From Opitutaceae bacterium (lineage in GTDB: Bacteria; Verrucomicrobiota; Verrucomicrobiia; Opitutales; Opitutaceae): 52,163 bases of DNA. Below the pieces are notes generated by a model. The model saw only the letters and a program-made list of their open reading frames with translations, was not told where the DNA came from and did not search any database. The translations under genes and the position numbers were made by a program. Positions 7,609 to 16,043 of the stretch are shown here, in pieces (positions within the stretch are counted from its first letter, which is position 1; each line of letters begins with the position of its first letter). The DNA is taken from positions 1-52,163 of the forward strand of contig JAGYIG010000024.1 of NCBI GenBank assembly GCA_018402455.1, read 5' to 3'.

Positions 7609-8025
7609 ATGAATGTTGAACTCCCTCCCGGTGGCATCCTGCTCGGCCTTGGCTGCGATATAATCGATGTCGACCGGGTGCGCGGCGTGCTCGAGCGGCA
7701 GGGCGAGCGGTTTCGCAACCGGGTGTTCACGGCGGAGGAGCAGGCCTATTGCGAAAGCCTTACCCATCCGCACAAACACTATGCGGCCCGGTTTGCCGCC
7801 AAGGAGGCGGTATCGAAGTGTTTCACCACGGGAATCGGCGCGGAGTTTGGCTGGAAGTCGGCCTCGGTCTATCATGGTGAGCGCCAGCAGCCGCTGATTC
7901 GACTCGATGAATCCGGTGACGCGTTGTTGCGCCGTCTTGGTGGCACGCATGTAGTGGTGAGCCTCTCCCACACCGCAACCGCCGCCATGGCGGTGGCTGC
8001 GATCGTGAAATCCCCTACATCATGA
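7609..8025 (+). CDS. acpS: holo-[acyl-carrier-protein] synthase
   Basis: Protein of 138 aa from the ATG at 7609; the family norm is 120-140 aa. AcpS transfers 4'-phosphopantetheine from CoA to a Ser of apo-ACP, activating it for fatty-acid synthesis. Conserved elements are GLGCDIIDVDRV (metal-binding Asp), RVFTAEEQAYC, the catalytic block AARFAAKEAVSK, and the C-terminal VSLSHTATAAMAVA. First gene of a + strand run: its TGA overlaps the ATG of the next gene (ATGA at 8022-8025), indicating translational coupling. Confidence 0.95.
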   Translation: MNVELPPGGILLGLGCDIIDVDRVRGVLERQGERFRNRVFTAEEQAYCESLTHPHKHYAARFAAKEAVSKCFTTGIGAEFGWKSASVYHGERQQPLIRLDESGDALLRRLGGTHVVVSLSHTATAAMAVAAIVKSPTS

Positions 8026-8585
8026 CCGACTCCGAAACCGTTGATCGCCGTAAATTGTCTCAGGTCCCCTCGTGGATCATGTTGGGCTTTGTCGTGGGGG
8101 TCATCACCATGTGGTTGTTTCGCAGTGCGCCCGACCCCGTACCGGTTCCCGTTGCAGCACCAGCACCGGCGGCAGCGGCAGAGGTGGAGGAGGAGGCCGA
8201 TGCGACAGCCGGAGAGCGTGCGGCTCCGGCCGGGGGCGCGCTGAGCATGGAGATTGTCGCAGCCCTCTGGGAGGAATATCGGGCTTACGCCTTCTGGAAT
8301 GAGGATAAAACGCAGATCGCGGTGTGGAACAGCGAGCAACTCGGCTTCACCGACCGCTACGAGGTGCTGCGCACTTTGGAGGCCGACTACTTCCGCCCGA
8401 TTGAAACCTTCACCCGGCTGACGCTTCCGGGATACGGCCCGGAAAACAGTCCAATTTTATATACCGAAACCGCCGAGCAGCGAGCCGAGCGCAATCAGAA
8501 ACTCAATCCCCAACCGGTCGAACGGCCCCGGCGGCCGGATCCGGTGGAGTTCAACACCCTGCCCCCACCGCCCGGCGGGGGCTGA
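8022..8585 (+). CDS. hypothetical single-pass membrane protein
   Basis: Protein of 187 aa, not recognised. One hydrophobic segment (about 18-35, IMLGFVVGVITMWLFR) follows a short polar N-terminus. Then comes an Ala/Pro/Glu-rich linker (38-70) and a soluble domain starting LSMEIVAALWEEYRAYAFWN, with a Pro-rich tail. Topology is likely cytoplasmic N-terminus with the domain outside. It is coupled to acpS by an ATGA overlap and precedes nnr by 14 bases, so it belongs to this housekeeping operon, but its role cannot be inferred. Confidence 0.75.
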   Translation: MTDSETVDRRKLSQVPSWIMLGFVVGVITMWLFRSAPDPVPVPVAAPAPAAAAEVEEEADATAGERAAPAGGALSMEIVAALWEEYRAYAFWNEDKTQIAVWNSEQLGFTDRYEVLRTLEADYFRPIETFTRLTLPGYGPENSPILYTETAEQRAERNQKLNPQPVERPRRPDPVEFNTLPPPPGGG

Positions 8586-8599
8586 CCCGAGGCCGACTG

Positions 8600-10090
8600 A
8601 TGAACCCTTTGGAGGGATCCGATCCGATCCTTGATTGCGCCGCCGCGGGGGCGTTTGAGCGGGGTCATTTTGGTGGCGATGAAGCCCGGGAATGGGCCGC
8701 GATGCGCCGGGCGGGAGTGGCGGTTGCCGATGCGTTGGTCCGTGATTTGCAGGTGCTCGGAATCACCCCCCGCCAGCCCGGACGGGTGCTGCTGCTGGTA
8801 GGGAAGGGGCACAACGGCGGGGATGCCCTGCTGGCGGGAGCCCGCCTGATTGAGCAGACGGCGTGGTCCATCGAAGTGGGGTTTGTCTTTGGTCAAAACC
8901 AATTGCGTCCGCTGGCCTCAGCCGCCTGGCGTGAGCTCCAACACAAGGGTGGGTCCGCGCGGGTTGCGGCGGTGCGATGCTCGGCGTTGTCGGGCCCTCA
9001 ATTCCTTGCCGTGCTCGACGGAGTATTTGGCTTTCAGTATCGTCCGCCGCTCCCGCCGCCGGCCGTGGCGTGGTTTGGCGCCGTGGGCGCAGTGGCGGTC
9101 CGGTTTCGCGGATCCGTGGATTTGCCGAGTGGTTTAAACGAGTCGGGGGCGTTTGTCGCGGATGCCACTTACGCGACGGGGATCTTCAAAACCCCCTTGC
9201 TCGACTGTGCCGGAGCGGGGCGGCTGCGCTACTTGGACCTCGGGTTTTTTGACGAGAATGCGTCGGGTGACCAACGCATTCTCAAGGACGCGGTGCTCGA
9301 TCCGTTGCGGGAGCCGCGACCGGCTCGCTGTGACAAGCGCAGCTTTGGACAACTGGCGGTGGTGGGCGGTTCGCGGTCCTATCCCGGTGCGGTGGGGCTG
9401 AGTGTAGCGGCAGCCCTGCGAAGTGGCGTCGGCAACGTCACCGCCTTCGTGCCCGAATCGCAGGCGTCGGCGTTTGCCGCCCGATGGCCGGAGGCGATGT
9501 GGGTGGGCTGTCCGGAAACCGAGGAGGGTCACCTGGCGATGGAGGCGGGCTTGGATATCCGCCGCCAACTGCAGCGGGCGACGGCGTTGTTGATAGGTCC
9601 GGGCCTGGGCCGGGAACCGGAAACGCTGGCCTTGGTGGCGGAGCTGATTGGCGACAGCGAGATTCCCTTGGTGCTCGATGCCGATGCCCTACAACCCGAT
9701 CTGGTGCAGCGGGGGCAGGCGCCGCGCATCCTGACCCCACATGCCGGCGAGTATGCCCGGTTGAACCTGGCGCAGGGCCCGCCGCCGTTCCCGGGGGTGA
9801 TCGTGCGCAAAGGTCCGATCACCCGGATCGAGCAGGCCGGGATCCGTTATCATGCGGTCGAGGGAGGGCCCGTTTTGGCGCGGGGAGGCAGTGGCGACAT
9901 GTTGGCCGGTTTGATCGGCGGAAGACTCGCCGCGAATCCCCATGCCGTCACCACCGCTGCGGCCCAGGGCGCCTTCTGGCATGGCCGCGCGGCCCGCTTG
10001 CTGGCGGAGCAGGAGGGCGAAGTGGCGGTGCGCATCTCGGCTTTATTGGACCACCTGCAACCGGCGCTCCGGGCGGAGGCGACCGGGTGA
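8600..10090 (+). CDS. nnr: bifunctional NAD(P)H-hydrate epimerase / ADP-dependent dehydratase
   Basis: Protein of 496 aa with both repair domains. The N-terminal epimerase domain (about 1-215) has LLLVGKGHNGGDALLAGARL and a DLPSGL substrate loop. The C-terminal ribokinase-like dehydratase (about 230-490) has KRSFGQLAVVGGS, LLIGPGLGRE, VLDADAL, LTPHAGEYARL and the catalytic GGSGDMLAGLIGG. Together they reset hydrated NADH/NADPH damage. The stop overlaps the GTG start of dprA by GTGA (10087-10090). Confidence 0.95.
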   Translation: MNPLEGSDPILDCAAAGAFERGHFGGDEAREWAAMRRAGVAVADALVRDLQVLGITPRQPGRVLLLVGKGHNGGDALLAGARLIEQTAWSIEVGFVFGQNQLRPLASAAWRELQHKGGSARVAAVRCSALSGPQFLAVLDGVFGFQYRPPLPPPAVAWFGAVGAVAVRFRGSVDLPSGLNESGAFVADATYATGIFKTPLLDCAGAGRLRYLDLGFFDENASGDQRILKDAVLDPLREPRPARCDKRSFGQLAVVGGSRSYPGAVGLSVAAALRSGVGNVTAFVPESQASAFAARWPEAMWVGCPETEEGHLAMEAGLDIRRQLQRATALLIGPGLGREPETLALVAELIGDSEIPLVLDADALQPDLVQRGQAPRILTPHAGEYARLNLAQGPPPFPGVIVRKGPITRIEQAGIRYHAVEGGPVLARGGSGDMLAGLIGGRLAANPHAVTTAAAQGAFWHGRAARLLAEQEGEVAVRISALLDHLQPALRAEATG

Positions 10091-11208
10091 ATCTCACGGA
10101 GGATCAGGCCTTTCTGGTGCTCAATGCCCTGCCCGGAATCGGTCCGGTCAACCTGCGGCGGTTGCTCGACGAATTTGGGGATGATCCGCGCGCGGTGCTG
10201 GCGGCTCCGAGTGCGGCGCTGGAAAGGGTCAAAGGCGTGGGGACCAAGATCAGCTCGGCCGTATCGGGTTGGGCCAAGCAGGTTAATCTGTCCCGGGAGG
10301 AGGCGCGACTAAGTCAGGCGGGCGCTCGTTTTGTGACCTGTCGAGATGAGCGCTATCCGGCGTTGTTGCGGGAGCTCTACGACCCGCCCATTGGCTTGTA
10401 TCAGAAAGGGGAATACAAATTTGACCGGCCGGCCATTGCGATGGTGGGGAGTCGACGCACCACCCTCTACGGTCAAAAAGTAGCCAAAACGCTGGCCACC
10501 GAACTGGTGCGGGCGGGGTTTTGTGTGGTGAGTGGATTGGCGCGGGGGATTGATACGGCGGCCCACGCGGGGGCCGGGGCAGCCGGTGGCCCGACGGTCG
10601 GGGTGTTGGGCACGGGCTTGGACATTATTTATCCGCCGGAAAACCTGGACCTCTACCGGGCAGTGGAGGCCGCGGGGGCCGTCGTAAGCGAGTTCCCCTT
10701 TGGTCGCCGCGCTGACCGGCAATCCTTTGCGATGCGCAATCGGATTGTGGCCGGCATGTCGGTCGGCGTGGTGGTGGTGGAATCCGACAAGGCCGGCGGT
10801 TCGATGATCACCGCCCGTTTCGCGGGGGAGCAGGGGCGGCAGTTGTTTGCGGTGCCGGGGCGGATTGACCAACCGACCAGCGCGGGTTGCCACCAGCTGA
10901 TTCAGGATGGGGCGAAGCTGACCACTTGTGTGGACGACATTTTGACCGAGTTCAGCTATCTGGACGGGCTGGCGCCGACCCCGATTGCCGCAAGGCCTTC
11001 GCAGACGGAGAGCGAGGCTGAGGGTCCGCCGATGTCGGCGGCCGAGGCGCGCATCATGGCCTGTTTCGCCGGCGGCGGCCGGTTCAATGCCGACGAGGTC
11101 ACCGTCGCCAGTGGGCTCGGTATCGCCGAAGTGAATACGGCATTGATGATGCTGGAATTGCAGCGCCGTGTGGCCAAGCAACCCGACGGCCGTTTTGAGG
11201 CGGTGTGA
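10087..11208 (+). CDS. dprA: DNA-processing protein DprA
   Basis: Protein of 373 aa from a GTG that overlaps the nnr stop. A longer in-frame reading from 9484 is rejected because it lies within nnr. Residues 5-60 form a helix-hairpin-helix region (LNALPGIGPVNLRRLLDEF). The Rossmann core (about 75-290) has AMVGSRRTTLYGQ, VVSGLARGIDTAAHAGA, GTGLDIIYP, SEFPFG and the ssDNA-binding GGSMITARFAGEQGR. A C-terminal winged helix (about 315-373) is present. DprA loads RecA on incoming ssDNA in natural transformation; whether the organism is competent is not shown here. Confidence 0.95.
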   Translation: MNLTEDQAFLVLNALPGIGPVNLRRLLDEFGDDPRAVLAAPSAALERVKGVGTKISSAVSGWAKQVNLSREEARLSQAGARFVTCRDERYPALLRELYDPPIGLYQKGEYKFDRPAIAMVGSRRTTLYGQKVAKTLATELVRAGFCVVSGLARGIDTAAHAGAGAAGGPTVGVLGTGLDIIYPPENLDLYRAVEAAGAVVSEFPFGRRADRQSFAMRNRIVAGMSVGVVVVESDKAGGSMITARFAGEQGRQLFAVPGRIDQPTSAGCHQLIQDGAKLTTCVDDILTEFSYLDGLAPTPIAARPSQTESEAEGPPMSAAEARIMACFAGGGRFNADEVTVASGLGIAEVNTALMMLELQRRVAKQPDGRFEAV

Positions 11209-11304
11209 GCCGGGCCCCGCGGCCGGGTGATTCCCGTGGTGCCGTGCTTTGGCTGGCACGGATCGACGCCGGCTGAAGCACGGCGCGACGTCGCGGACAC
11301 CCGT

Positions 11305-11643
11305 TCACCCCGGGGGCCAGGTCAGCTGACGCTGGCCGAGGAGGTGGACGTGGAGGTGCGGCACACTTTCGCAGCCGTGCGGGCCGTTGTTGATGACGAT
11401 CCGGAAACCCTGATCGAGCTCGAGTTTTCGAGCGACGTCGCGGGCGATCAGGAGCAGGTGGCCGAGGAGAGCCTGGTCCTCGTCTCCCGCCTCACCGACT
11501 CGGGGGATGGGCTGTTTCGGAATCACCAGCACATGCACGGGGGCTTGCGGCTGGATGTCGTGGATCACGATGCACTGGTCATCCTCGTGCTCGATGTTGG
11601 CGGGAATCTCCCGATCAATGATCTTTTGAAAGAGGGTTTTCAT
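11305..11643 (-). CDS. HIT-family nucleotide hydrolase/transferase
   Basis: Protein of 112 aa. The C-terminal HLHVHLL is the HIT triad, with the middle His as the usual nucleophile, and TLFQKIIDREIPANI is the typical start of the HINT/PKCI branch (purine nucleoside phosphoramidases). GPHGCESVPHLHVH matches the family loop. Likely a cytoplasmic AMP-lysine or AMP-amidate hydrolase. It is convergent with dprA and last in the minus-strand run trpG-nrdR-hypothetical-HIT, with a 95-base gap upstream holding a short GAGTAG inverted repeat. Confidence 0.92.
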   Translation of the reverse strand: MKTLFQKIIDREIPANIEHEDDQCIVIHDIQPQAPVHVLVIPKQPIPRVGEAGDEDQALLGHLLLIARDVARKLELDQGFRIVINNGPHGCESVPHLHVHLLGQRQLTWPPG

Positions 11644-11676
11644 GGGGGGCAGTGGTAGCTGGTGCGTGGCGGTTGG

Positions 11677-11742
11677 CGAGTAGGCTCAATTTTTCGCGCT
11701 TGGCGGGACACTCACGACTAAAAACCCGCTACTCGCTCCTAC
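11677..11742. repeat. GAGTAG-type inverted repeat
   Basis: CGAGTAGG (from 11677) pairs partly with GCTACTCGCTCCTAC (11728-11742). The unit resembles the GTAGCGAGTAG repeats at 39117-39189, suggesting a dispersed family. It lies between the HIT gene and the upstream hypothetical gene. Confidence 0.4.
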
Positions 11743-12245
11743 AAGAACAACAGGTTCAGCACGGCGCTGGGCGCCGTGCGGGCGGCGGCGAGTTCCTGCG
11801 TGTAGGTGAGAGCTTCGGCGTATTCCTGTTTGCGGCGCGGGGTTTGTCGTTGGTCCGGGGGCAGGAGGGCGGGGCGCAAATTGGTGATCAGGAGGGTTGA
11901 TTCGCGAAAGGATGCGAGTCGTTTAAAGCCGGTCATTAGTTCCGCCCGAGCGAAAAGCGGCGTCGCCGCGGTCAGGGTGCTGGCGGCATCCCAGTGGAAA
12001 AATCCGTGCCGGGGCAGGTGGGTGAACGATTTGCTGAGGAGTTGGGCGGCGGCCGAGTTGAAGGCCGCGTCATACTTGGCGGCAAACTCGGGATGCTCTT
12101 GGGTCTGGGCGGCGAATTCGGCGAGACTGCAGGTAATGGCCGCCTTGATTTGCTCAGCCAGATAGAGGTCCTGACCCGTGACGTGCGCGAAGAGCGCATT
12201 GATCAGATGCAGGCGATGAAGTTCGGCGCGCGGCGCAGCGCTCAT
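11739..12245 (-). CDS. hypothetical protein coupled to nrdR
   Basis: Protein of 168 aa, no family recognised. It looks entirely helical and soluble, with no signal peptide or membrane segment. Notable stretches are HRLHLINALFAHVTGQDLYL near 10-29, HGFFHWDAASTL near 80-92 and FRESTLLITNLRPALLPP near 113-130. The ATG overlaps the nrdR TGA (12242-12245), so it is probably translated with nrdR. The position after nrdR recalls nusB in other bacteria, but I see no NusB motif. Confidence 0.7.
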   Translation of the reverse strand: MSAAPRAELHRLHLINALFAHVTGQDLYLAEQIKAAITCSLAEFAAQTQEHPEFAAKYDAAFNSAAAQLLSKSFTHLPRHGFFHWDAASTLTAATPLFARAELMTGFKRLASFRESTLLITNLRPALLPPDQRQTPRRKQEYAEALTYTQELAAARTAPSAVLNLLFL

Positions 12246-12700
12246 GCGGAGGGGCGATCCAGGGATTCGATTTCGTCGATGAACTCCGACGCATCGCGAA
12301 ATTGTTTGTAGATGCTGGCGAAGCGCACGTAGGCGACCTGATCGATGCGGGAGAGGCGCTCCATCACCGCGTCACCAATGGCTCGGGAGGGGATTTGGGT
12401 GTCGTATTGGGCTTCGAGGATATCGATCACATCTTCGATGAGCATGGCCACCTGCTCATCATCGATCGGTCGTTTGTGGCAGGCCGCGCGAATCGAGCGG
12501 GTCAATTTCTCGCGATCGAAGTCCTCGCGGCGCTTGTCTCGCTTAATGACAATCAGGCCTTCGCGCACGAGGGTTTCCGTCGTGCTGAAGCGGTTGCCAC
12601 ATTCGAGGCATTCACGCCGGCGTCGGATCGTGTTTCCCTCCTTGCTGATCCGGGAATCGATCACCTTGTCCTCGATGGAAGTGCATTTGGGGCAGCGCAT
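12242..12700 (-). CDS. nrdR: transcriptional repressor NrdR
   Basis: Protein of 152 aa (family 145-165). The N-terminal zinc ribbon has MRCPKC at 1-6 and ECLECGNRF at about 30-38. The ATP-cone domain follows (about 48-138), beginning LIVIKRDKRREDFDREKL. NrdR senses ATP/dATP and represses ribonucleotide reductase genes by binding NrdR boxes. The gene lies 9 bases downstream of trpG on the same strand and is coupled to the next gene by an ATGA overlap. No nrd gene is in view, so its targets lie elsewhere. Confidence 0.97.
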   Translation of the reverse strand: MRCPKCTSIEDKVIDSRISKEGNTIRRRRECLECGNRFSTTETLVREGLIVIKRDKRREDFDREKLTRSIRAACHKRPIDDEQVAMLIEDVIDILEAQYDTQIPSRAIGDAVMERLSRIDQVAYVRFASIYKQFRDASEFIDEIESLDRPSA

Positions 12701-12709
12701 GGTGGTGGT

Positions 12710-13273
12710 TCAGAGCTTCAAAAAATTCTCGAGTAGGCTCATCCCGCCTTCGGTGGCGATCGATTCGGGGTGAAACTGCACCCCCCAAATGGGTTCCGAC
12801 CGGTGGCGGATTCCCATGATTTCGCCCTCCGTCGTTTCAGCCGTGACTTCCAAGCAGGCCGGGAGGGACGCCCGTTCGATGACCAGCGAGTGGTAGCGGG
12901 TGGCCGCGAAACCCTGCGGCAGGCCGGCAAAGACGTCCGTGTTTTGATGGTTGATGGGCGAAGTTTTGCCGTGCATCAGTCGATCGGCCCGGACGATTTT
13001 TCCACCGAAGTGCTGCCCGATGCTCTGGTGGCCGAGACAGACCCCGAAGAGAGGGACCTTGCCGGCAAAAGCGGCGATCATGTCCAGCGAGACCCCGGCT
13101 TCATCCGGCGAGCAGGGGCCCGGGGAGATGAGCACGCGATCGGGTCGCAGCGCCAGGGCTTCATCGGGCGTGATCTCGTCATTGCGGAACACCCGTTGAG
13201 CCACGCCCAGCTGACCGAAGTATTGGACGAGGTTGAAGGTAAACGAGTCGTAGTTGTCGATGACGAGGAGCAC
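12710..13273 (-). CDS. trpG: glutamine amidotransferase subunit of anthranilate/aminodeoxychorismate synthase
   Basis: Protein of 187 aa from the GTG at 13273, where the family N-terminus [18 protein letters not shown] begins; the open frame extends further upstream without homology. The catalytic triad of class-I amidotransferases is visible: Cys in FGVCLGHQ, and His and Glu in [18 protein letters not shown] forms the oxyanion region. It releases ammonia from glutamine for the partner synthase. TrpG and PabA cannot be separated by eye and many bacteria use one protein for both. Divergent from tgt, with 73 bases between. Confidence 0.93.
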   Translation of the reverse strand: MLLVIDNYDSFTFNLVQYFGQLGVAQRVFRNDEITPDEALALRPDRVLISPGPCSPDEAGVSLDMIAAFAGKVPLFGVCLGHQSIGQHFGGKIVRADRLMHGKTSPINHQNTDVFAGLPQGFAATRYHSLVIERASLPACLEVTAETTEGEIMGIRHRSEPIWGVQFHPESIATEGGMSLLENFLKL

Positions 13274-13346
13274 GGGATGTAGCGGGCGATTAGCTGGTGG
13301 ATTGACAGTAGGGTCAAGCGTCCGGGTAGGGTGGGGGGCAACATCC

Positions 13347-14489
13347 ATGGCCGACCACTTTGACCTGCTCCTTACTGATACGGACACCGCCGCCCGCCGC
13401 GGTAGACTGCGCACCCGCCACGGCGTGGTGGAGACCCCCATCTTCATGCCCGTGGGCACGCAGGGGACGGTCAAGGCGCTGACCCCGCAACATCTGGAGG
13501 ACATCGGCGCGCAGATTATTCTGGGCAACACCTATCATCTTAACCTGCGGCCCGGCAGTGACTTGGTGCGGGACATGGGCGGGCTTCATACGTTCATGGG
13601 CTGGGACAAACCCATCCTGACGGATAGTGGTGGGTTTCAGGTCTTCTCTTTGGCCAAACTGCGCAAGCTCAAGGAGGACGGCATTGAATTTCAGAGTCAC
13701 TTGGATGGGCGGACGTGTTTCCTCGGTCCGAAGGAAGTGATGACGATTCAGGCCAATCTGGGCAGTGATATCGCGATGGTGATTGACGAGTGTCCGCCGT
13801 GGCCCTGTGAACGCGACGCCTGTGCGGCGGCGGTGGCCCGGTCTGAGCGGTGGGCCCGGCAGTGTCGGGACATCGCGGTTGAATGTGGTTTTCTGGCGCG
13901 GGGGCACCATGTGTTTGGTATCGTGCAGGGCTCGACGTTTGACGATCTCCGCCGGGAGGCGGCGGAAGCTCTGGCTGCCCTGGACCTGCCGGGTTACGCG
14001 GTTGGAGGGGTGAGTGTGGGGGAGCCAGAGCCGGAGATGCTCAAACAAGTGGGGGCCACCACCCCGCACCTGCCCGCGGATAAGCCCCGCTACACCATGG
14101 GACTGGGCACGCCGCCGCAGCTGCTAAAAATGGTCGCGCTGGGCGTGGACATGTTCGACTGCGTGTTGCCCTCGCGGGTCGCCCGCAACGGCTTGGTCTT
14201 TACCCCGGATGGGCCGCTCAATCTGCGCAACGAGCGGTTCCGCTCAGACGCTTCGCCCATCGTCGAGGGATTGGGAAACTACACCTGCCGCAATTTTACC
14301 CGCGCTTATCTCCGCCACCTGGTGCTCGCCGAAGAGATGCTCGCGGGGACGCTCCTCACGTTGCACAACCTACATTTTTATTTGGACCTGATGGCCCAGG
14401 CTCGGGCGCATCTGGAGGCCGGGGACTACGGTGCCTGGCACCGGTCATGGATCGAGCGCTACGAGGCGGGGCTCCATCGGGCTCGTTGA
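13347..14489 (+). CDS. tgt: tRNA-guanine transglycosylase with altered zinc site
   Basis: Protein of 380 aa. It exchanges guanine-34 for preQ1 (or queuine) in tRNA-Asp/Asn/His/Tyr. The catalytic regions are intact: [14 protein letters not shown] (general-acid Asp) and [14 protein letters not shown] (nucleophile Asp). The zinc site is not: where E. coli Tgt has Cys302, Cys304, Cys307 and His333, exact register gives Leu309, Asn311, Cys314 and His340, so two ligands are lost. The rest of the C-terminus ([17 protein letters not shown]) is well kept. The start at 13347 follows the family N-terminus; an upstream ATG at 13254 is inside the divergent gene region. Confidence 0.94.
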   Translation: MADHFDLLLTDTDTAARRGRLRTRHGVVETPIFMPVGTQGTVKALTPQHLEDIGAQIILGNTYHLNLRPGSDLVRDMGGLHTFMGWDKPILTDSGGFQVFSLAKLRKLKEDGIEFQSHLDGRTCFLGPKEVMTIQANLGSDIAMVIDECPPWPCERDACAAAVARSERWARQCRDIAVECGFLARGHHVFGIVQGSTFDDLRREAAEALAALDLPGYAVGGVSVGEPEPEMLKQVGATTPHLPADKPRYTMGLGTPPQLLKMVALGVDMFDCVLPSRVARNGLVFTPDGPLNLRNERFRSDASPIVEGLGNYTCRNFTRAYLRHLVLAEEMLAGTLLTLHNLHFYLDLMAQARAHLEAGDYGAWHRSWIERYEAGLHRAR

Positions 14490-14496
14490 GATGAGA

Positions 14497-15456
14497 TCAA
14501 TCCTCCGCGGACTCCTCGACCTCGTCCGCTGAACCGACGACCTGCAGGTCCCCGATTTCGACCTCTCCCTCGTAGTCGCGGATCAAACGACCGGAATCGC
14601 GACCAAAGTAATTGCCGGCCTTCATGGCCATCACGTCGATCTTGTCCATGAAGTCGTTGCCCCGGGTCCGAATGCTAAACCGGGTCACCCACTCCGGGTC
14701 CGGTTTTTTTCGCTTCTTTTTATTGCGGACGATTTCATCGAAATCGTAGGCCGTCACCACCACATAGTAGCGTGGGTCCTGAACCTCTTGGAGCAGAGTG
14801 TTGTAGCGATCGCTGCCCGCGAATCGGGCAATGTCGTTGTTGCGGCTCAGCTCGTCGGTGTAGCCGATCACCCGGGCGGTGTCTTCGTCGCGCCGATTTT
14901 GCTCACGGTTTTCCATCTGGATGATCGAGAGAGCATTATTGAGATCGGCATTGGCGCGTTGAATGGCGTCGTTTTGCTCCGCGACGAGGCTGGCCGTTTG
15001 GGCGGCACTCTCGGCGGAGCTCGCATCGACGTCGATTGGCGGACCCTCGGCATCGGCCAACGCCCGAAACGCTTCACCGGCAGCGTTTACCCCGTCTGAA
15101 AAGTTGTTCGTGTTAAAGGGGTTGGTGCGCCCCCAATGGATGACCACGAGCAGGTCGGCGGTGTCCCTGTCCGGGGAAAAATGATAATTCTGTTTGGCGA
15201 GTTCCTGCGCGATGATCCCGGCGATCTCGGGAAAATCCTCCTTCTGCTGAGTCTGGTCCCAAAGGGTGCCGTCGATGCGCCCACCGTAGCCAATGGCATA
15301 GTATTCCCGGGCCGGAGTGCCGTCCGCTTGGATCGTTCGCTCGTAGTTGGGCGACACCCGTGAATAAATTGCCACGGGCAAGGGCGCTTCATCCGCCAGC
15401 AGGACGTGGGCCCCGATCAGGACAAGGAGTATAAAGAGGAATCGTGGAGAGAGCAA
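14497..15456 (-). CDS. secreted protein of unknown function, tandem paralog 1
   Basis: About 319 aa if started at the TTG at 15456, which puts a signal peptide (RFLFILLVLIGAHVLLA) in the same place as in its paralog at 16044-16970. No ATG lies nearby; the only upstream in-frame ATG (15651) sits in a dispersed repeat. Mature protein begins DEAPLPVAIYSRVSPNYER, with conserved blocks YYAIGYGGRIDGTLWDQTQQ, ADLLVVIHWGRTNP, DPRYYVVVTAYDF and WVTRFSIRTRGNDFMDKID. ADLLVVI and the two-domain beta pattern faintly recall DUF4136. The C-terminal tail is acidic. Function unknown; likely periplasmic. Confidence 0.75.
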   Translation of the reverse strand: MLSPRFLFILLVLIGAHVLLADEAPLPVAIYSRVSPNYERTIQADGTPAREYYAIGYGGRIDGTLWDQTQQKEDFPEIAGIIAQELAKQNYHFSPDRDTADLLVVIHWGRTNPFNTNNFSDGVNAAGEAFRALADAEGPPIDVDASSAESAAQTASLVAEQNDAIQRANADLNNALSIIQMENREQNRRDEDTARVIGYTDELSRNNDIARFAGSDRYNTLLQEVQDPRYYVVVTAYDFDEIVRNKKKRKKPDPEWVTRFSIRTRGNDFMDKIDVMAMKAGNYFGRDSGRLIRDYEGEVEIGDLQVVGSADEVEESAED

Positions 15457-15609
15457 CGGGGTAGGGTTTAGGGTTGTCAATAAGGTCGAAGCCGAACCCT
15501 GCAGCGAAAACCGCGCATTCGCAATCGGTGGTGCTGGTGCACGTCGAGCAATGGTGCCCGAGGTCCGCGAAGACTCCCGGGGGCGGGGAGGGTGCGCTGG
15601 TGGGTGACG

Positions 15610-15687
15610 GAGTGGTCGTTGGGGCTGAGGATGCGGACGGTGGTATGCCATTAGCCTGAAACGGCGGTTTCGGCGAAACCGCCCTAC
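15610..15687. repeat. 78-bp direct repeat with REP-like palindrome, copy 1
   Basis: Matches 15855-15932 in length and orientation. Its end is a 21-base near-perfect palindrome (15663-15683, GGCGGTTTC/GAAACCGCC) immediately followed by CTAC, so on the minus strand the palindrome is headed by GTAG, the signature of REP elements moved by RAYT transposases. The in-frame ATG of the neighbouring ORF (15651) falls inside it. Confidence 0.8.
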
Positions 15688-15820
15688 CGGGTTGCGGTGG
15701 ACTCGAGCATTTTAATTCAAACCCCAGCCCACCGGGGCACGGACATCCTTCAGCACGCTATTTGCTGTCGCCGGGGTCGCTGATCCAGAGCGGGCTGACG
15801 GTCTTCCAACCGTGGCATGG

Positions 15821-15845
15821 GTAGGGGCGGCGCTTGACGCCGCCC
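15821..15845 (+). repeat. GTAG-headed palindrome of a second family
   Basis: GTAG at 15821-15824 directly precedes perfect 8-bp arms GGGCGGCG (15825-15832) and CGCCGCCC (15838-15845) around CTTGA. Layout is the same as the neighbouring palindromes but with a different arm sequence. It abuts the second 78-bp repeat copy. Confidence 0.65.
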
Positions 15846-15854
15846 GCTGCGATG

Positions 15855-15932
15855 GAGTGGTCGCTGCGGCGGAGGACGCGGACGGTGGTATGCCATCAGC
15901 CTGAAACGGCGGTTTCGGCGAAACCGCCCTAC
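15855..15932. repeat. 78-bp direct repeat with REP-like palindrome, copy 2
   Basis: Second copy of 15610-15687, with palindrome 15908-15928 and trailing CTAC (15929-15932). The 587-base gap 15457-16043 between the paralogs is mostly these repeats. The remaining parts (15688-15820 and 15933-16043) show no gene or RNA that I recognise. Confidence 0.8.
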
Positions 15933-16043
15933 TAGAGTCTCCGCTGCAATCAACGCGGGGCATCCCCCACCTTTGCCGCCCGTGGCTCAAAACATGAAGC
16001 GACCGGCATTTCCGCCAGCCGATCGCTCATTCCCGAAAAGTCC

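Noticed and set aside
9484..10086. Possible 200-residue N-terminal extension of DprA
   Set aside because: It lies entirely within nnr in another phase; the GTG at 10087 overlapping the nnr stop gives the family-length protein.
15610..15932. Possible CRISPR array or tRNA in the repeat-rich gap
   Set aside because: Only two long direct repeats, no regular spacing or spacers, and no tRNA-like cloverleaf.
15712..15990. 92-codon minus-strand frame between the paralogs
   Set aside because: It is made of repeat and palindrome sequence; low-complexity Ala/Ser/Pro product.
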